This document shows positions 21,780 through 32,316 of a stretch of DNA of 64,000 nucleotides, piece after piece (position 1 is the stretch's first letter; every line of letters begins with the position of its first letter). Location: contig NW_020654810.1 in NCBI RefSeq assembly GCF_003589595.1, positions 22,235,976 through 22,299,975 of the forward strand, in the 5' to 3' direction. The position numbers and the translations under genes were made by a program. The notes below the pieces were generated by a model. The model saw only the letters and a list, made by a program, of their open reading frames with translations, ran no database searches and was not told the origin of the DNA. Source of the DNA: Hyposmocoma kahamanoa (taxonomy: Eukaryota; Arthropoda; Insecta; Lepidoptera; Cosmopterigidae).

Positions 21780-22887
21780 ATTATTCATTTTATTAGATTG
21801 ACAAATGCCACAAGATAAGCCAACTGATGGAAGACACACTCCATCAAAAATGACTTCTAACGCCATTTTTCAGGGTTCAAAAAATTAACTTTGTGCAATG
21901 ATAAACTCCAATATTAAATATACAAGTAAGTACAACCACCAAAATACCTCTGTAAACAATTTAGTCACTCCCTTCAACTACTCGTACTTCATATGAATTA
22001 CTTGCATTGTGCAAATCCATCTTACTACATTAGCTTGGTTTATAATTACAAATAGGAGATTATCTATTATATTTTTCTCTTAATATATCTAATCTATAGG
22101 TTAGGATAGATATGAATGATTTCTTACAAATGTTCCACATTGTCTTGTTACTCTATCAAGTTCTTCGATAAAGAGAAATTGAAAAAGAAATCGTGAAAAT
22201 CTTCACCAACCAAAGTTAGATATGTTTTTCTCCTACTCTGGGTCTATCTTTTTAGGTAGTTCTTTCACAAACAACTCTTAGCTACGCTAATGCAAATTAA
22301 ACTTTGATGTACCGATAAGAAAACACCTGCAATCTTGTAACGAGTATACATTCTTAGCATTAAAAATTTAATAATCACTATTCATGTTAACAGTTAATGT
22401 GACTGACACAATTTCTGCACAGCATCTTATTGGTGTTTAAAGAAAAACTTCTTCTAAAATCCAATCAAAAGTAATATAATAAAAGTATTCTATTTACACG
22501 CGGAACGCCTGCAGAAATATTTAAAACAATAAACATAAAGCATTTTCAACGCCTGATAAAATTATTGGAGCAATCAAGTATTGAATACGTTTGCTATTAA
22601 ATTGCATATAACAACACAGCAGAAAATTTCAAATGATAATAGGAATATTTAAAGAGCAAACACCTATACGGAATTTCTAAAATATATTAGACAGATCAGG
22701 CACTCGCGTTTTAAACGTGTGCCATGAACGAGTACTACGCTAGCAAACGCTATAGCACATTTGAACCATTTATTTCCACACACATTGACTACATAATAAA
22801 GTAACACTATCTGAGAATATACAAAAGAAATTAAATTATTTGCGTGTAGGGGGACAGTCTTCATTCAAGTTGTAGTAGATTTTTCCT
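21780..22887. other. AT-rich non-coding, nothing recognised
   Basis: About 1.1 kb without a recognisable exon, ORF or repeat. Confidence 0.5.
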
Positions 22888-22980
22888 GATCATGAGACTG
22901 ACCTTCAAGTTAAGGTTGGTCCCTAACGCATAGCCGTTTATTTCATTGACACAAATAATACAGAGTTCAACTTTGTGCAC
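22888..22980 (+). repeat. R8 repeat fragment
   Basis: gatcatgagactgaccttc, catagccgtttatttcattg and cacaaataata match 47796-47870. The following R8 part occurs at 24700-24760. Confidence 0.5.
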
Positions 22981-23208
22981 ATGCTCGGAAATGTTTGCAT
23001 TACTTTCAAACAACGAACACGGTGTGTCATTTATGGACCATGCGACTTCTTCCCGGCCAAGGGCAGGGCTTAGTGGATGGAAAAGGGCAAGGCATGAAAA
23101 TCCATTACTGTCCTCTTCTCTAAACTTTTAAATCTACCTACTAATCATGAATTAGGTAAATACTCTCAAACAGTCAACTGAAAATACCTACCTGTATCTC
23201 TTACTTAA

Positions 23209-23644
23209 GAGGGAGCATGCCAAAAAAGTTTTGACGTTGGCACCGCCCAAATTTGTGAAACAAATATATGCCTGAAGTTCGCGTGACGTGCGACAGATGT
23301 TGAATTTTGCGCATTAAAAGTACCAAATTCGTTTTAGCGGAATAACTCTAAAACTAAAGGGATTAAAAAAAATCCGTAGTGACTGTTCTCGATCATGCAT
23401 AAATATAATTAATTATCTAATTCTTGTCCTAATAACCTGTAGCATGAATCGAAACAATGTGAAAATTAGAGGTCATTTCGTGATTTTTATGTATCGAGGA
23501 AACTTTATTGTTTTATGTTTCTGATTAATGTCTATGCTTGAATATATCGTGTAGTTACTCATACAATATTTTATTTTTAATTTTAAAGTGGCTATGCCCC
23601 TCTAAAATCAAATCGAAGATTAGGAATTTTTCCTCTGCTCCCTC
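23209..23644. mobile_element. TTAA-flanked transposon, non-coding
   Basis: 436 bp between TTAA tetranucleotides (23205-23208, 23645-23648), with inverted ends gagggagca / tgctccctc. A TTAA target is used by piggyBac and Kolobok elements. No transposase; the interior is AT-rich. Confidence 0.82.
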
Positions 23645-24032
23645 TTAAAAAAAAGAAAAAGATAATGGGGGTAACATCAAAATACTTTCTTTTGTTTTTC
23701 GTCTTTTTTGTATTATGCTCGCGAAAATGAGTGTTAGTGAGAAGAGCGACAACGAAAATACAGTAATAGATACACAAGGATACACATTCAAACACACCAT
23801 CACAAGTTCAGCAGAATACTATTATTAATCTGCTTGGAAAAACAATAACATTTTCTTTTAACAATTGTCCTAACATGTCAAATATTAGTTTTAATATGAA
23901 TTAATATTTTTTTACATTTTCTATTTATAATGGGTTTTTCAACAAGAGCTTTGTTTTGTAAATCAAAATAAAACAAAAAGTTTAGACGACAATGATTAAA
24001 ATTGTATTAAAAAAGGTCAAGTTTGGCAATTA

Positions 24033-24400
24033 TCAACGAAAAATTATACCTGATAAATGTCCACCACGACCACACTTACAGATGTCGATTCTTTCATCAA
24101 AGTTTTTACTCGCTTTTTGACAAAATGGTGGGTCTGTTTCGTTAATCACTTCACGAATTTTGAGTTTTAAGGCTGCAATCGATTCGATTGGCTCCGTATA
24201 GAATCTGTCTTTAACATAACCCCATAAAAAATAGTCCTGCGGTGTTAAATCACATGATCGAGCTGGCCACTTAACGGCTGAATTTCGTGAAATTATGCGA
24301 TCGGGAAATTTGGTTTGCAATAAATTTCTTGTTTCGGTGGCTCTGTGACATGACTCGGCGGGAACAGGGATTGCTTACAAGGCATCGTTATCGCTCGTTT
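24033..24400 (-). pseudogene. Transposase C-terminus (mariner/DDE type)
   Basis: The reverse-strand ORF reads FPDRIISRNSAVKWPARSC, DLTPQDYFLWGYVKDRF, then a tail ending HLSGIIF. The pattern WP-RS-DLTP-D-FLWGYVK is the last catalytic block of Tc1/mariner-superfamily transposases common in insects. Only the last third is present. 23649-24032 holds its 3' flank without a clear inverted repeat. Confidence 0.75.
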
Positions 24401-25434
24401 TTTTTTTTATTGTATTTATTACATTTAAAAGTATTAAAAAACAAAACATACCAGTATAACATAAACTTAACTAAGTTTTTCTGTATACCGCTCATTCGTC
24501 ATACAAAAATATTTCTATGTGTAGTGTGCGCGTTCGTACTCCTTCGTGTTGACATTTCGTGGTGTGCGTGAGTTCGGTAATATAGGGTGTCAATAAACTT
24601 AAAATTTTGTACATCCTACTGTTGAACACGGATATAGTATACTAATTCTAATATGTAACTCATAATCGCCAACAATCCCTTACTTCCCGGCGGCATCTGC
24701 AATAATTTTATATCCCAGTTAGCCAGAAAGGACCTTACCGTGTTTTATTGAACAAGTAATATAAGCTCACATTATTGGTTAGCAGCAGTACCTCCCTGGA
24801 CAAACTCCTTTACTAGCTTTACTGTCGCTAATCTTGTGTTAAATGTGAAAAATATAGTGTAGAGAACTTCCCTGGACGAAATTCACTGATGATTTGAATA
24901 AAACATTCTTTATTGCACATTAATTACTATAACAACACAGAATAGTAATGTAGTTAAGCATCGCATAATAAGCTTGATGTACAATTTACGTGGTCTGTGT
25001 TGTTTTTAACAATTTCTCCCCAGCAACTGTAGGATTGAATAGAAATTTAATTCAAATAAATACACTACTATTAATTACACTACTAAGTGGGAAATAGTCG
25101 TATCGTATCAGATGCCGAAATTAATTCATAGATACATTAAAAATTCTTGGTTGGAAATTTTACTTTCCGTCGCTTAGGTGGGTAATTTTTAGATTAGTTT
25201 TCTCTACCTAATGTCGGTGGCAATTTTTAGAACTTAAATATTCTTGAATATTTTGTATGTCATTTAATATTATAGATTTTTGTATTGATTATTACAAACA
25301 TTTTAATTCCAAATAGGAGACATATCTACCATTTCTAAAGAATATTATTTATATCGTTCTTGTTAACATTGCAAGGAATTCGAAATTAAATTCACATCAT
25401 ATTCATTTATTTACTATTAATAATTATTATTTAG
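24401..25434. other. AT-rich non-coding with R8 fragment
   Basis: 24700-24760 (gttagccagaaaggacctta) matches the R8 repeat at 47896-47945. 24779-24816 vaguely resembles the R1 5' end. Nothing else. Confidence 0.45.
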
Positions 25435-25735
25435 AATAGAATAAAATATAAATCGTTTATTACTACGCCACAACAAAAATATAAACAGAATAAAATAAAG
25501 ATAAAAAAAAGATGAAGCTAAATTAAAACAAAAAATTAAAATAAAATAACAGGAAAAAAAGGAATAAAAATAAAATCATACACAACAATAGCAAACATGA
25601 AATATTCAACACAATTAGATTGAATGTCATATGTGCGGCTGTGGCGTATGTAACAGGATCCCCTCAGCTATTATCACCACCGAGAAAAGGCTGTGACGCT
25701 GATTTTCAGTGAGCCCTAAAACTGAGTGAGTACCG
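25435..25735 (-). repeat. R5 LINE-like 3' end
   Basis: gacgctgattttcag with following sequence matches 28070-28090. The plus strand begins with A-rich, T-poor runs (25440-25560), the signature of a reverse-oriented A/T-rich 3' tail. Confidence 0.45.
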
Positions 25736-25994
25736 GACGTGTGTGTCGCGAATATACGAGCAAACTTAAATAAATTACATAAATATTTCTATTATGTAGT
25801 ATGTTGTGTTCAGTTATACGTATAAAATACTTAAATAATGATTTTGATACATATATACAGTGGTAAGTGCATGTAATTAGGTGTCCAACATTTACAACAA
25901 ACAAAATAGAACTTATTTAGTTTACAATGAAACCGATTGTGAGGTTTGTGTATAATTTCATATTATATTATTAATTTATTAATTATTATTATTG

Positions 25995-26165
25995 ACTGCC
26001 TCCGTGGCCGAATGGTTACCATGCCGGACAGCCACGCAGAGGTTCCAGGCTCGATTCCCGAGCCGGGAGAAACACTTGTATGGCCTACATTTATTTCTCT
26101 CGTGAGTTTGGGTGTAATTTGTGGTTGTCTATGTGGGGCTATGTTGAGTGTGTGCGTTATTTTTT
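25995..26165 (+). mobile_element. S1 SINE copy
   Basis: Excellent match over the head (cctccgtggccgaatggtta); a deletion removes the gacacaggg body word. Confidence 0.8.
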
Positions 26166-26342
26166 TTTAAGTCCCTGTCTTTTTGCTCCTCCTCCTCTCC
26201 CTTTTTTTATTTCTTTGTGATACACAGGTTGCAAAGGCGTTACAGGAATTAATTTCAAATCACAGTGTTCAGCGGCATGCCTAGTTTTCCTTTTGTTATG
26301 TAGACACACGTTCAATAATTTATATTTAATATGTGAGTTGAA

Positions 26343-26590
26343 CAGTTGAGTAGAAATAGAACTCCTCGCGTTAAGAGCTCGTCCAGCGAAGTGCTGCCAC
26401 CTTACCTGGCTCTGCCGACAAGCAGTAATGTGTTCCAATTTTGAAGATAACTTGTCAATACGAAGAAAGACTTGCCAACGTAATTTCTTTGCGATTTAAA
26501 GATCAGAGTGACACTGTAACTGTTATGACAGGCGTGTCGCTTACCACCAGGCGCACGACTCGTTCCTCCGGTCACTTTATATCATAAAAG
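26343..26590 (+). repeat. R1 copy
   Basis: 5' and 3' ends are present; the middle is shortened (gtgacgggcgc word lost). Confidence 0.8.
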
Positions 26591-26719
26591 AAAAATATTT
26601 ATTGTATATACATTGTACAATGAACTAACCTAATCTAAGCCAAGCAATTCCAGTTACATGTTGAAGTTCAAGTGTAGTACGTGTGAAAATGCCTGAGGGC
26701 ATTGTTCTCTATTACGCTA

Positions 26720-26870
26720 TTACGACGTCATTGTCATAACCAACGTAATCGACTTTTTTAGCGAAATTTAGTTATTAACAGATCTGGAATCAGCGAAACA
26801 AAATCTACAACCCCCTATAAGCGGTTGTTTTAAATCTTATTTAGTTTCAGTTTTATTGTTATATGCAAAA
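26720..26870. repeat. Repeat shared (inverted) with 46570-46700
   Basis: tataagcggttg and cttatttagtttcagtttta are complementary to 46585-46640. Both copies lie a few hundred bases upstream of a MITE-C element. Confidence 0.5.
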
Positions 26871-27289
26871 TCAGTGCAATTGACATTTGTCAAAGAAAAA
26901 AACGTTATGTTAGTTAGTCATTGACACGAACCGCACAGATAACAACGTAGGAGAAAAACAGGTTTAGTTTACGGAAACAGATTTTAACCTCAAACATCTT
27001 TATTCCAATATATATAACTACAAAGTTATAAAATAACGATATTTAATAAAATACAAAGTAACGCGTATCTACACACTGTACACTGATTCTATCCGACGGC
27101 CTTAAGGAACGAGGGAACCCTTTAGCAAGCTATCATCGTCATCGACACATGGCATCACTTGGGCCGGGCGTTGACGGCTGGAAAAAATTATATCAACTTG
27201 TGATAGAAATTTTTGAAATGTATTATTTGAGATTTTTTGCGAAATAACTGCACTGGTTTTGTTATGATTTTTAATACAAAGATCGAACA

Positions 27290-27380
27290 TATAGAAAATC
27301 TTTTGCGACCCGATGGGACTTGAACCCGCGACCATGCTGCAGCGTAGCATTGCTCTTACCAACTGAGCTACAGGTCAAGT
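27290..27380 (-). mobile_element. SINE family S5 copy (tRNA-like)
   Basis: The reverse strand reads gtagctcagttggtaagagc, gcagcatggtcgcgggttca and agtcccatcgggtcgcaaaa: A and B boxes with tRNA-like spacing. A direct relative is at 28434. Could be a decayed tRNA gene, but the conserved 3' body (gttcgatctttgtattaa-type) argues for a SINE. Confidence 0.65.
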
Positions 27381-27556
27381 CACTGAGTTGTCGAAATTCT
27401 CCAATGTGTTTTTGTTATATACATAGATCTTTGTACTGCTTACGGCATTCGTCGCCGCCAGTGACATCTAGTGAGAGATTGTTTAACAGCATCGAGTATA
27501 TAACCAGAAATAGTGACGAAACAAGGGCCATCCATCCCTAGCAACTCAGGCAAATA

Positions 27557-27725
27557 ATAATAATAACGCACACGTCGCGGGTGCCATGGACACACACATA
27601 GACAACAACATAATCACACCCAGACTCATAAGAGAAATAAATGTAGGCTATACAAATATTTCTCCTGGCCTGGGACCTCCGCGTGACAGTCCAGTATGGT
27701 AACCGTTAGGCCACTGAGGCAGTCT
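27557..27725 (-). mobile_element. S1 SINE nested in MITE-C
   Basis: Reverse orientation; box A is intact (cagtggcctaacggttacc). Inserted into MITE-C, so it is younger than that element. Confidence 0.8.
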
Positions 27726-27830
27726 GGCTTTATATCACTTTTAAATGTCAACTCTCATTTGCGCTGAAATCACAAATTAGAAAATTGAAATAGTACAGCG
27801 CCAAAAACTGACCTGTGTGTACGTCTCCGT

Positions 27831-28095
27831 ATAAGAAAGAAAGAAAGAAAGAAAGAAAGAAATAATTTATTCCTTGAAACACACAGTACACATGCATTTT
27901 ATAATAATAATAATAATACTGATAATAATCGTAATAATAACCTAAGGATTTGAAACTAAATACTAATAATATAAATATAATATATGGAGCACAAAGCATG
28001 TGTGCTGTGCTGCCAAGGAAACCGTGACCCACTCAGCTTGTTGTCGTCTCACATTCAAGTGCTACGACGCTGATTTTCAGCGGATCCGGCAACAG
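27831..28095 (-). mobile_element. R5 element nested in MITE-C, TTTC tail
   Basis: Lies between ctccgtat and cacgtat, consistent with a short target duplication. The plus strand starts with gaaa repeats (27835-27862), that is, a reverse TTTC tail preceded by aataaattatt. It includes an ATT/ATA microsatellite. The tail indicates retroposition. Confidence 0.65.
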
Positions 28096-28433
28096 AACAC
28101 ACGTATATTCTAAAAGTATTCTGTATAAAGATAATGGGGGCTGTTCTATTCGATGGTGTGGGAAAAACAGCAAAACATCTAATTACAAAACAAACGGAAT
28201 CACATTTTATCAGTAATTAAATATGTAATTTTTCAATTTTCGTCCATCATAGCAAAACTCAAGTTAAACTGGTCGATTTGAAGTGAAACAATTGACGACA
28301 CCCGTCAATTGTTTCGAGTTCAGGCTGGCCAATCGGAGCGCAGTTGTCAATGTAATGATTTGGCAGAATAGTTTTCAAACAAAGTAAATGACATTTCGTC
28401 TCTATTTCTGGTTATATACTCGATGCTTCACAG

Positions 28434-28530
28434 GCTCAGTTGGTAAGAGAAATGCTACGGTGCAACATGGTCGTGGCTTCAAGTCCCATCGGTTCGAAAA
28501 GGTTTTTCCATGTATTCGATCTTTATATTA
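28434..28530 (+). mobile_element. S5 SINE copy
   Basis: Reads aggctcagttggtaagag, gcttcaagtcccatcgg and ttcgatctttatatta. It lies immediately beyond the right end of MITE-C, opposite to the S5 copy at 27290. Confidence 0.65.
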
Positions 28531-28879
28531 ATAATCGAAATATTTAAATGTAACAGATGCCATAAGTTGCTTGTCACCTATTTTGCTCAAGTGTGTTTTG
28601 AAGAACTCAAAACACTCATCAAGCACAAAAAAGCCAAAAAAAAAACGGAGTAAGAACATAATACGGAGTAAAGTTTTTTTTAACACTTGTTACCTACACC
28701 AGATTGTATAATTTTAGAGAATTTAATTCCATAGAAGTAAGTAAGAACGTATAACTACCAAAAACAGTGAGTATCTCCTATTTACAATAAAACTATAATT
28801 GACAATCATGATTCTCCACAGGCTCATGGGAAACGTTGTCCTCTTTACGTTGTTACGACTTATTCCTTTATGATTTAGT
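28531..28879. other. AT-rich non-coding, nothing recognised
   Basis: No supported feature. Confidence 0.5.
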
Positions 28880-29230
28880 ACCTGTAGACCTCCTTATGAA
28901 AGAGTTCGTCCAGGGAAGTACTGCCACATTACCTATTTCTGCCGCCAAGCAATACTTAATGTCAGCATTACTGCGTTTCGGTTGTGAAGTGTAAGGTGTT
29001 TCTCAACTTGTCTCAGGACGACGAGTGTAGTGGCAGTGCCCCTCAGATCTTTGCGAAACCTCTGAGTGGCAATGCGACTGCGCACGGCTTGTTCATCATA
29101 TCATTTAGTATTATAAAAAAGGAAAATCTTTTGGATTTAAAGCACAGTGGCACTGCAACTGTTAGGGGTAGGCGTGTCGCTTACCACCAAGTGCACCACT
29201 TGTTCGTCCCGCTACTTGAATATTTAAAAA
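28880..29230 (+). repeat. R1 copy with internal partial duplication
   Basis: Consensus to gatctttgcg, then ttgttcatcatatcatttag and an A-rich end, then again the segment gatttaaagc through a second A-rich end. It looks like two overlapping R1 3' ends in tandem. Confidence 0.75.
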
Positions 29231-29531
29231 AAATCGTATACAAAACTGCAGCTTTGCGTCACTATCACAAACCGCTTTGCAGATTCATAAAAAACTCATA
29301 CATTACAATCCCAAGGTGGCCTAATCATCAGCTTAACCATCGGAACGGGTGACATGCACCATGGAATAACCTTGTAAACAGTGTAGGCTACAGTCACTCA
29401 TGATTGTCAATTAAGTAATCATTGCATTGCAAGGATTTGACACACTGTTCTTTGGGCCCCATTTATAAAGATAGATCTTACTAAAGGAGTTCCCAATGAT
29501 TTTTAAGGACATAAAAGAGGCTTCAAATAGT

Positions 29532-29713
29532 CTACCCTGGTTCAGGCGTGAGTCCCACAGGGACGAGCACTGGGGCCCGTGGCGGTGCCGGCTCGCCTTG
29601 CAGCTGGGAGAGCGCGCAACGCACCGCTGACATCACTTCCGGATTGGACTTGCGCCCTCCAGGAGCGTGGGGGCGGTGGGGGCGCACGAGTCGCTCTGCT
29701 GTGGCAGTGGATT
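29532..29713 (-). CDS. Terminal exon of unknown minus-strand gene
   Basis: 182 nt: two bases completing the split codon, 59 codons (starts STATAERLVRPHRPHAPGGR) and TAG. Acceptor ag at 29714-29715 is preceded by tttctttt. The opposite strand is also open (63 codons), but the splice signals favour the minus strand. Confidence 0.55.
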
Positions 29714-31127
29714 CTGAAAAGAAATCTTTGTATTTTTAATTAAGACATGCTTTTTTAACCGGTTCTTAATTCGACTGCTTGGCGGCAGAAATAAGAAAGG
29801 TGGCAGTACTTCCCTTGACGAACTCTTTCACAAGGAGCTCTACTGCTACTTATGCTATAATGGTTGCCACTGTAGTGAAGGGATATGCCAATTGTTGTAA
29901 GGTAGTCGCCGATTTAGATTTTAAGGCTTTCGCGGTCATTCACTGATTGCATCTATTATATCAAGAACCCGATTCTTAGTGATTACAATAATAAAAACAA
30001 AAGTTGTACTAGTAGTAGTCTGACTTCAGTTCCGCATGTGGATACAGTGAGTGTGGTTTGTCGGAAAAAAGTGAGTGACAATGGTAACGCCACAAGTAAT
30101 CGAAAGAGGGTAAACATGGTATATCTGTTCTTAATGCTGTCATCTGCCGCTGGCCAATCAACCCGTGACCAAGGAGCGCGTAACTGTTTCGAAGTTTTCA
30201 GGAAAATAAAAATAAATCGTAACGTGATAAGAAACCTGTAATTAATTAATGATAATCATTTACTTGCCGATTGTTGTCCAGTGTCGGCCAGAAGTACAGC
30301 AAAGAAATTGTTTGTCGTGCGGGAAGGCTCCTTCCGTGCACTCCAAACAATTTTAAAATGTAGGTAAAACTAGAAAGACGTTCTGTGAATAGAGTCATCT
30401 CGGAAACAATACAACTTTAAAGATTGTCATTCTCTCCCACATACAGGTACGTCTAACACCACTGTGCAAGACGGATTGCAATTCTGAATAGGTTAAAAAA
30501 AATTAATTTATTGATAGTGACAAAGCTCAAACAAAACCGTGTACACACATCGTTAACTTAAACAAATATATGGAAGATTTCGACAAAAATACGAAGAAAA
30601 TTACTCATCGCGTACAGTGAATAACGACATTCGAAATTTATCCATGCAAAGCAACAACTCACAAAGAAATTAATAAGGTACATATAGTACAGGAAGTAGA
30701 ACAAAGAGACAAGTAGCCAACGTACAGTGGTCTTGTGTTTCGTCTTAAATATAACACGAAAGGCCAAAAATTACAGACCATTATTCTGGCTTGCCGTGTA
30801 CGAGTATACTGGTTACTTTAAATATGTTTGTTGTTGGCAATCCTTTCATACTTACATATATGAATGGGTACTTTAAACTTGTCTGATATTGGGAAACTAG
30901 TGTGTTTGTAAAAGATATGTGTAATATGGCCGTAACTCACGGTTCACACACGGCCGTTCCCTATCCCCAGTATGATCCCGTCGCAGACAGCAGTTGCAAA
31001 AGTAACAAGGCACTCCGGGAACACCGCAGCAGAAAGCCCCCCACAGCCATTTGTTCAATGTGGTTCCCGCGCGGGACCATGCGCTCGGCCTGTCGTCATT
31101 AAGGTTGAACACGAACTCCCGGTTCAT
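29532..31127 (-). CDS. Two-exon gene, unknown small Trp/Cys-rich protein
   Basis: Exon 1 (31127 down to 30941, 62 codons plus one base) starts MNREFVFNLNDDRPSAWSRA. It has a Trp/Cys-rich stretch, NKWLWGAFCCGVPGVPCYF then CNCCLRR at residues 26-50, and ends at a strong GTGAGT donor. Exon 2 (29713 down to 29532) follows a pyrimidine-rich acceptor ttcttttcag, completes a Gln codon, adds 59 residues rich in Pro/Ala/Arg and ends LTPEPG-stop. Phases match exactly and an in-frame stop precedes the ATG, whose context (gga-ATG-a) is good. Total about 122 residues. The Cys cluster next to a hydrophobic stretch could be palmitoylated or membrane-associated; that is inference. The family was not recognised. 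The exons are GC-rich relative to their surroundings, and the 1227-bp intron carries an R1 fragment. Confidence 0.55.
29777..29855 (-). repeat. R1 5'-end fragment in the intron
   Basis: gcttggcggcagaaata, ggtggcagtacttccc and aggagctctactgctactt: only the 5' third of R1. Confidence 0.8.
29860..30935. other. Intron / AT-rich, nothing further recognised
   Basis: The rest of the intron of the minus-strand gene. Short ORFs on either strand have no support. Confidence 0.45.
30941..31127 (-). CDS. First coding exon of unknown minus-strand gene
   Basis: 187 nt beginning at the ATG complementary to 31125-31127; the last base is 30941, followed by the donor gt (30939-30940). GC-rich with codon-like structure, unlike the flanks. 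Confidence 0.5.
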
Positions 31128-31384
31128 TCCACTGCATCATCAGCGAGGACACTTTGACGGGACGCCACGTCAACTTTGACATTGTGACAGCTCGTGTCTT
31201 GTGTCATAATCATTTTTATTTTAGTTGGTCGTGGTTTATTGAGGTTGGATGATGAAAATAGTTTCGTAGTTGTAAGATAATGTACAGGTAAGGTAAAAAA
31301 GATAATAAAAGGTTTAATTAAATACTAGAAAGTAAAATTAGGATTTTTAAGTTATATGAAACGAAATTGGGTCCCCGCGGCAAG

Positions 31385-32090
31385 GTGCTCAAGATGCTGG
31401 CAGCGTTCCCCCTTTGTATTGCTATGCTAATACGTCGGGCAAGTTAGCTGCGGGCCCTTGAGTTTCCCAGAACGTCTATTAATTTTTTCGATAAAATTTT
31501 GTAGAAGATGCAGATGAAGGGCACTGGGACCCCACGGGCCAAGGTTTTCGACTCCAACGGCTATAAATAGGTAGTCGGACCCGAGATCCTGGTACTTATT
31601 AGTTTTTATTCTTTCCGCCAGCTCAGCTGTGGAGCCAGCCCTCTTGCTGGTGTGGGGCAAATGTGTCGGCACATGTGGCATCCCACACCAGTGCTCGGCC
31701 CATACTCCAAGGGATGAGAGTCATTCCTTCCGGGCGTTTGCCATCTGTTCGCGACATGCCGCGTGGCTCGAGTATAGCGAGCACGTTAACAGTGGCTAAG
31801 GCTAAGTGGCGGCAGATGATGTCGTTGAGGGCTGCATGCCGGGAGATACGGCCCGCGCTCAGCTGGCAGGAAAGACCGCGGTGACCCAGAGCACTTACGT
31901 CTTTGCTGCAAGGACGCCGATGAGGGGAGCAAACTGGGACGCCAGCAGAAGCCTGCAGCTATGCGAATGGCCTCGGCGCTCAGGAAAGTACCGGTACTGG
32001 CAGAGGGCAAAACGTGTAGCCAGTGGCCAGATTCCCACCTGGACCCCGCTTCCAGATGCGCTCGGTCTCACTTTATATACGTATGTTACG
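31385..32090 (-). pseudogene. Non-LTR reverse-transcriptase ORF, C-terminal part, broken
   Basis: Reverse-strand pieces in shifted frames give GHHGLSC-like text, SAGRISRHAALNDII, LEPRGMSRTDGKRPEGMTLI, PWSMGRALVWDATCADTFAP, then KYQDLGSDYLFIAVGVENLG and PWGPSA. This string of motifs is commonly found at the end of retrotransposon RT proteins in many animals (C-x-C-G zinc-like, DGKRPDG, VWDATC, GPWGPSA). At least two frameshifts. It lies directly upstream, on the same strand, of the unknown two-exon gene. Confidence 0.65.
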
Positions 32091-32310
32091 CGTTTGCTTC
32101 GACATTTGTGAACCAATTTCGATGATTCTGATTTTTGTTAGAAAGGGGGTACCTTAGTAGTGGTCCTATTCAAATTTGAAGAAAATATTCCACCTCCAAG
32201 GGCGGCAAATTAGAGGATGAATCCGGTTTATTGGATTTCAGCCACTTTCCGTTAACCGCGTGATTCCACAAACTTTTGAGGTCGGATTTTTTGTAAAGAA
32301 GTTAGGATTA
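32085..32310 (+). repeat. R10 repeat copy
   Basis: Reads cgacatttgtgaaccaattt, cgatgattctg, gttagaaagggggtacctt, ggcggcaaattagagg and acttttgaggtcgga. Confidence 0.7.
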
Positions 32311-32316
32311 TCAAGA

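Larger units (their letters stand above)
27491..28424 (-). mobile_element. MITE-C copy, twice interrupted
   Basis: The ends catcgagtatataaccagaa (27491) and ttctggttatatactcgatg (28405-28424) are inverted repeats of about 30 bp shared with MITE-C at 46775 and 58558. The element is split by an S1 SINE (27557-27725) and by a second insert with a TTTC tail (27831-28095). MITE-C segments 27491-27556, 27726-27830 and 28096-28424 join in the order of the intact copies. Confidence 0.8.

Noticed and set aside
27290..27380. Functional tRNA gene
   Set aside because: Both promoter boxes are present, but a related copy at 28434 shares the 3' body beyond a tRNA end; acceptor-stem pairing is not convincing.
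27835..27862. CRISPR-like or regulatory array
   Set aside because: Simple GAAA tetranucleotide run forming the tail of a retroposed element; the window is eukaryotic.
28984..29352. 122-codon plus-strand ORF
   Set aside because: It reads through two R1 3' ends; the same repeat elsewhere has stops in this frame.
30897..31157. Plus-strand ORFs across the Cys-rich exon
   Set aside because: The minus strand has a consensus donor at the end of the ORF and an in-phase partner exon; the plus-strand ORFs have neither.
31786..32116. Several overlapping ORFs of 70-100 codons on both strands
   Set aside because: They are frame shadows of the broken retrotransposon RT terminus at 31385-32090; GC-rich sequence lengthens ORFs by chance.
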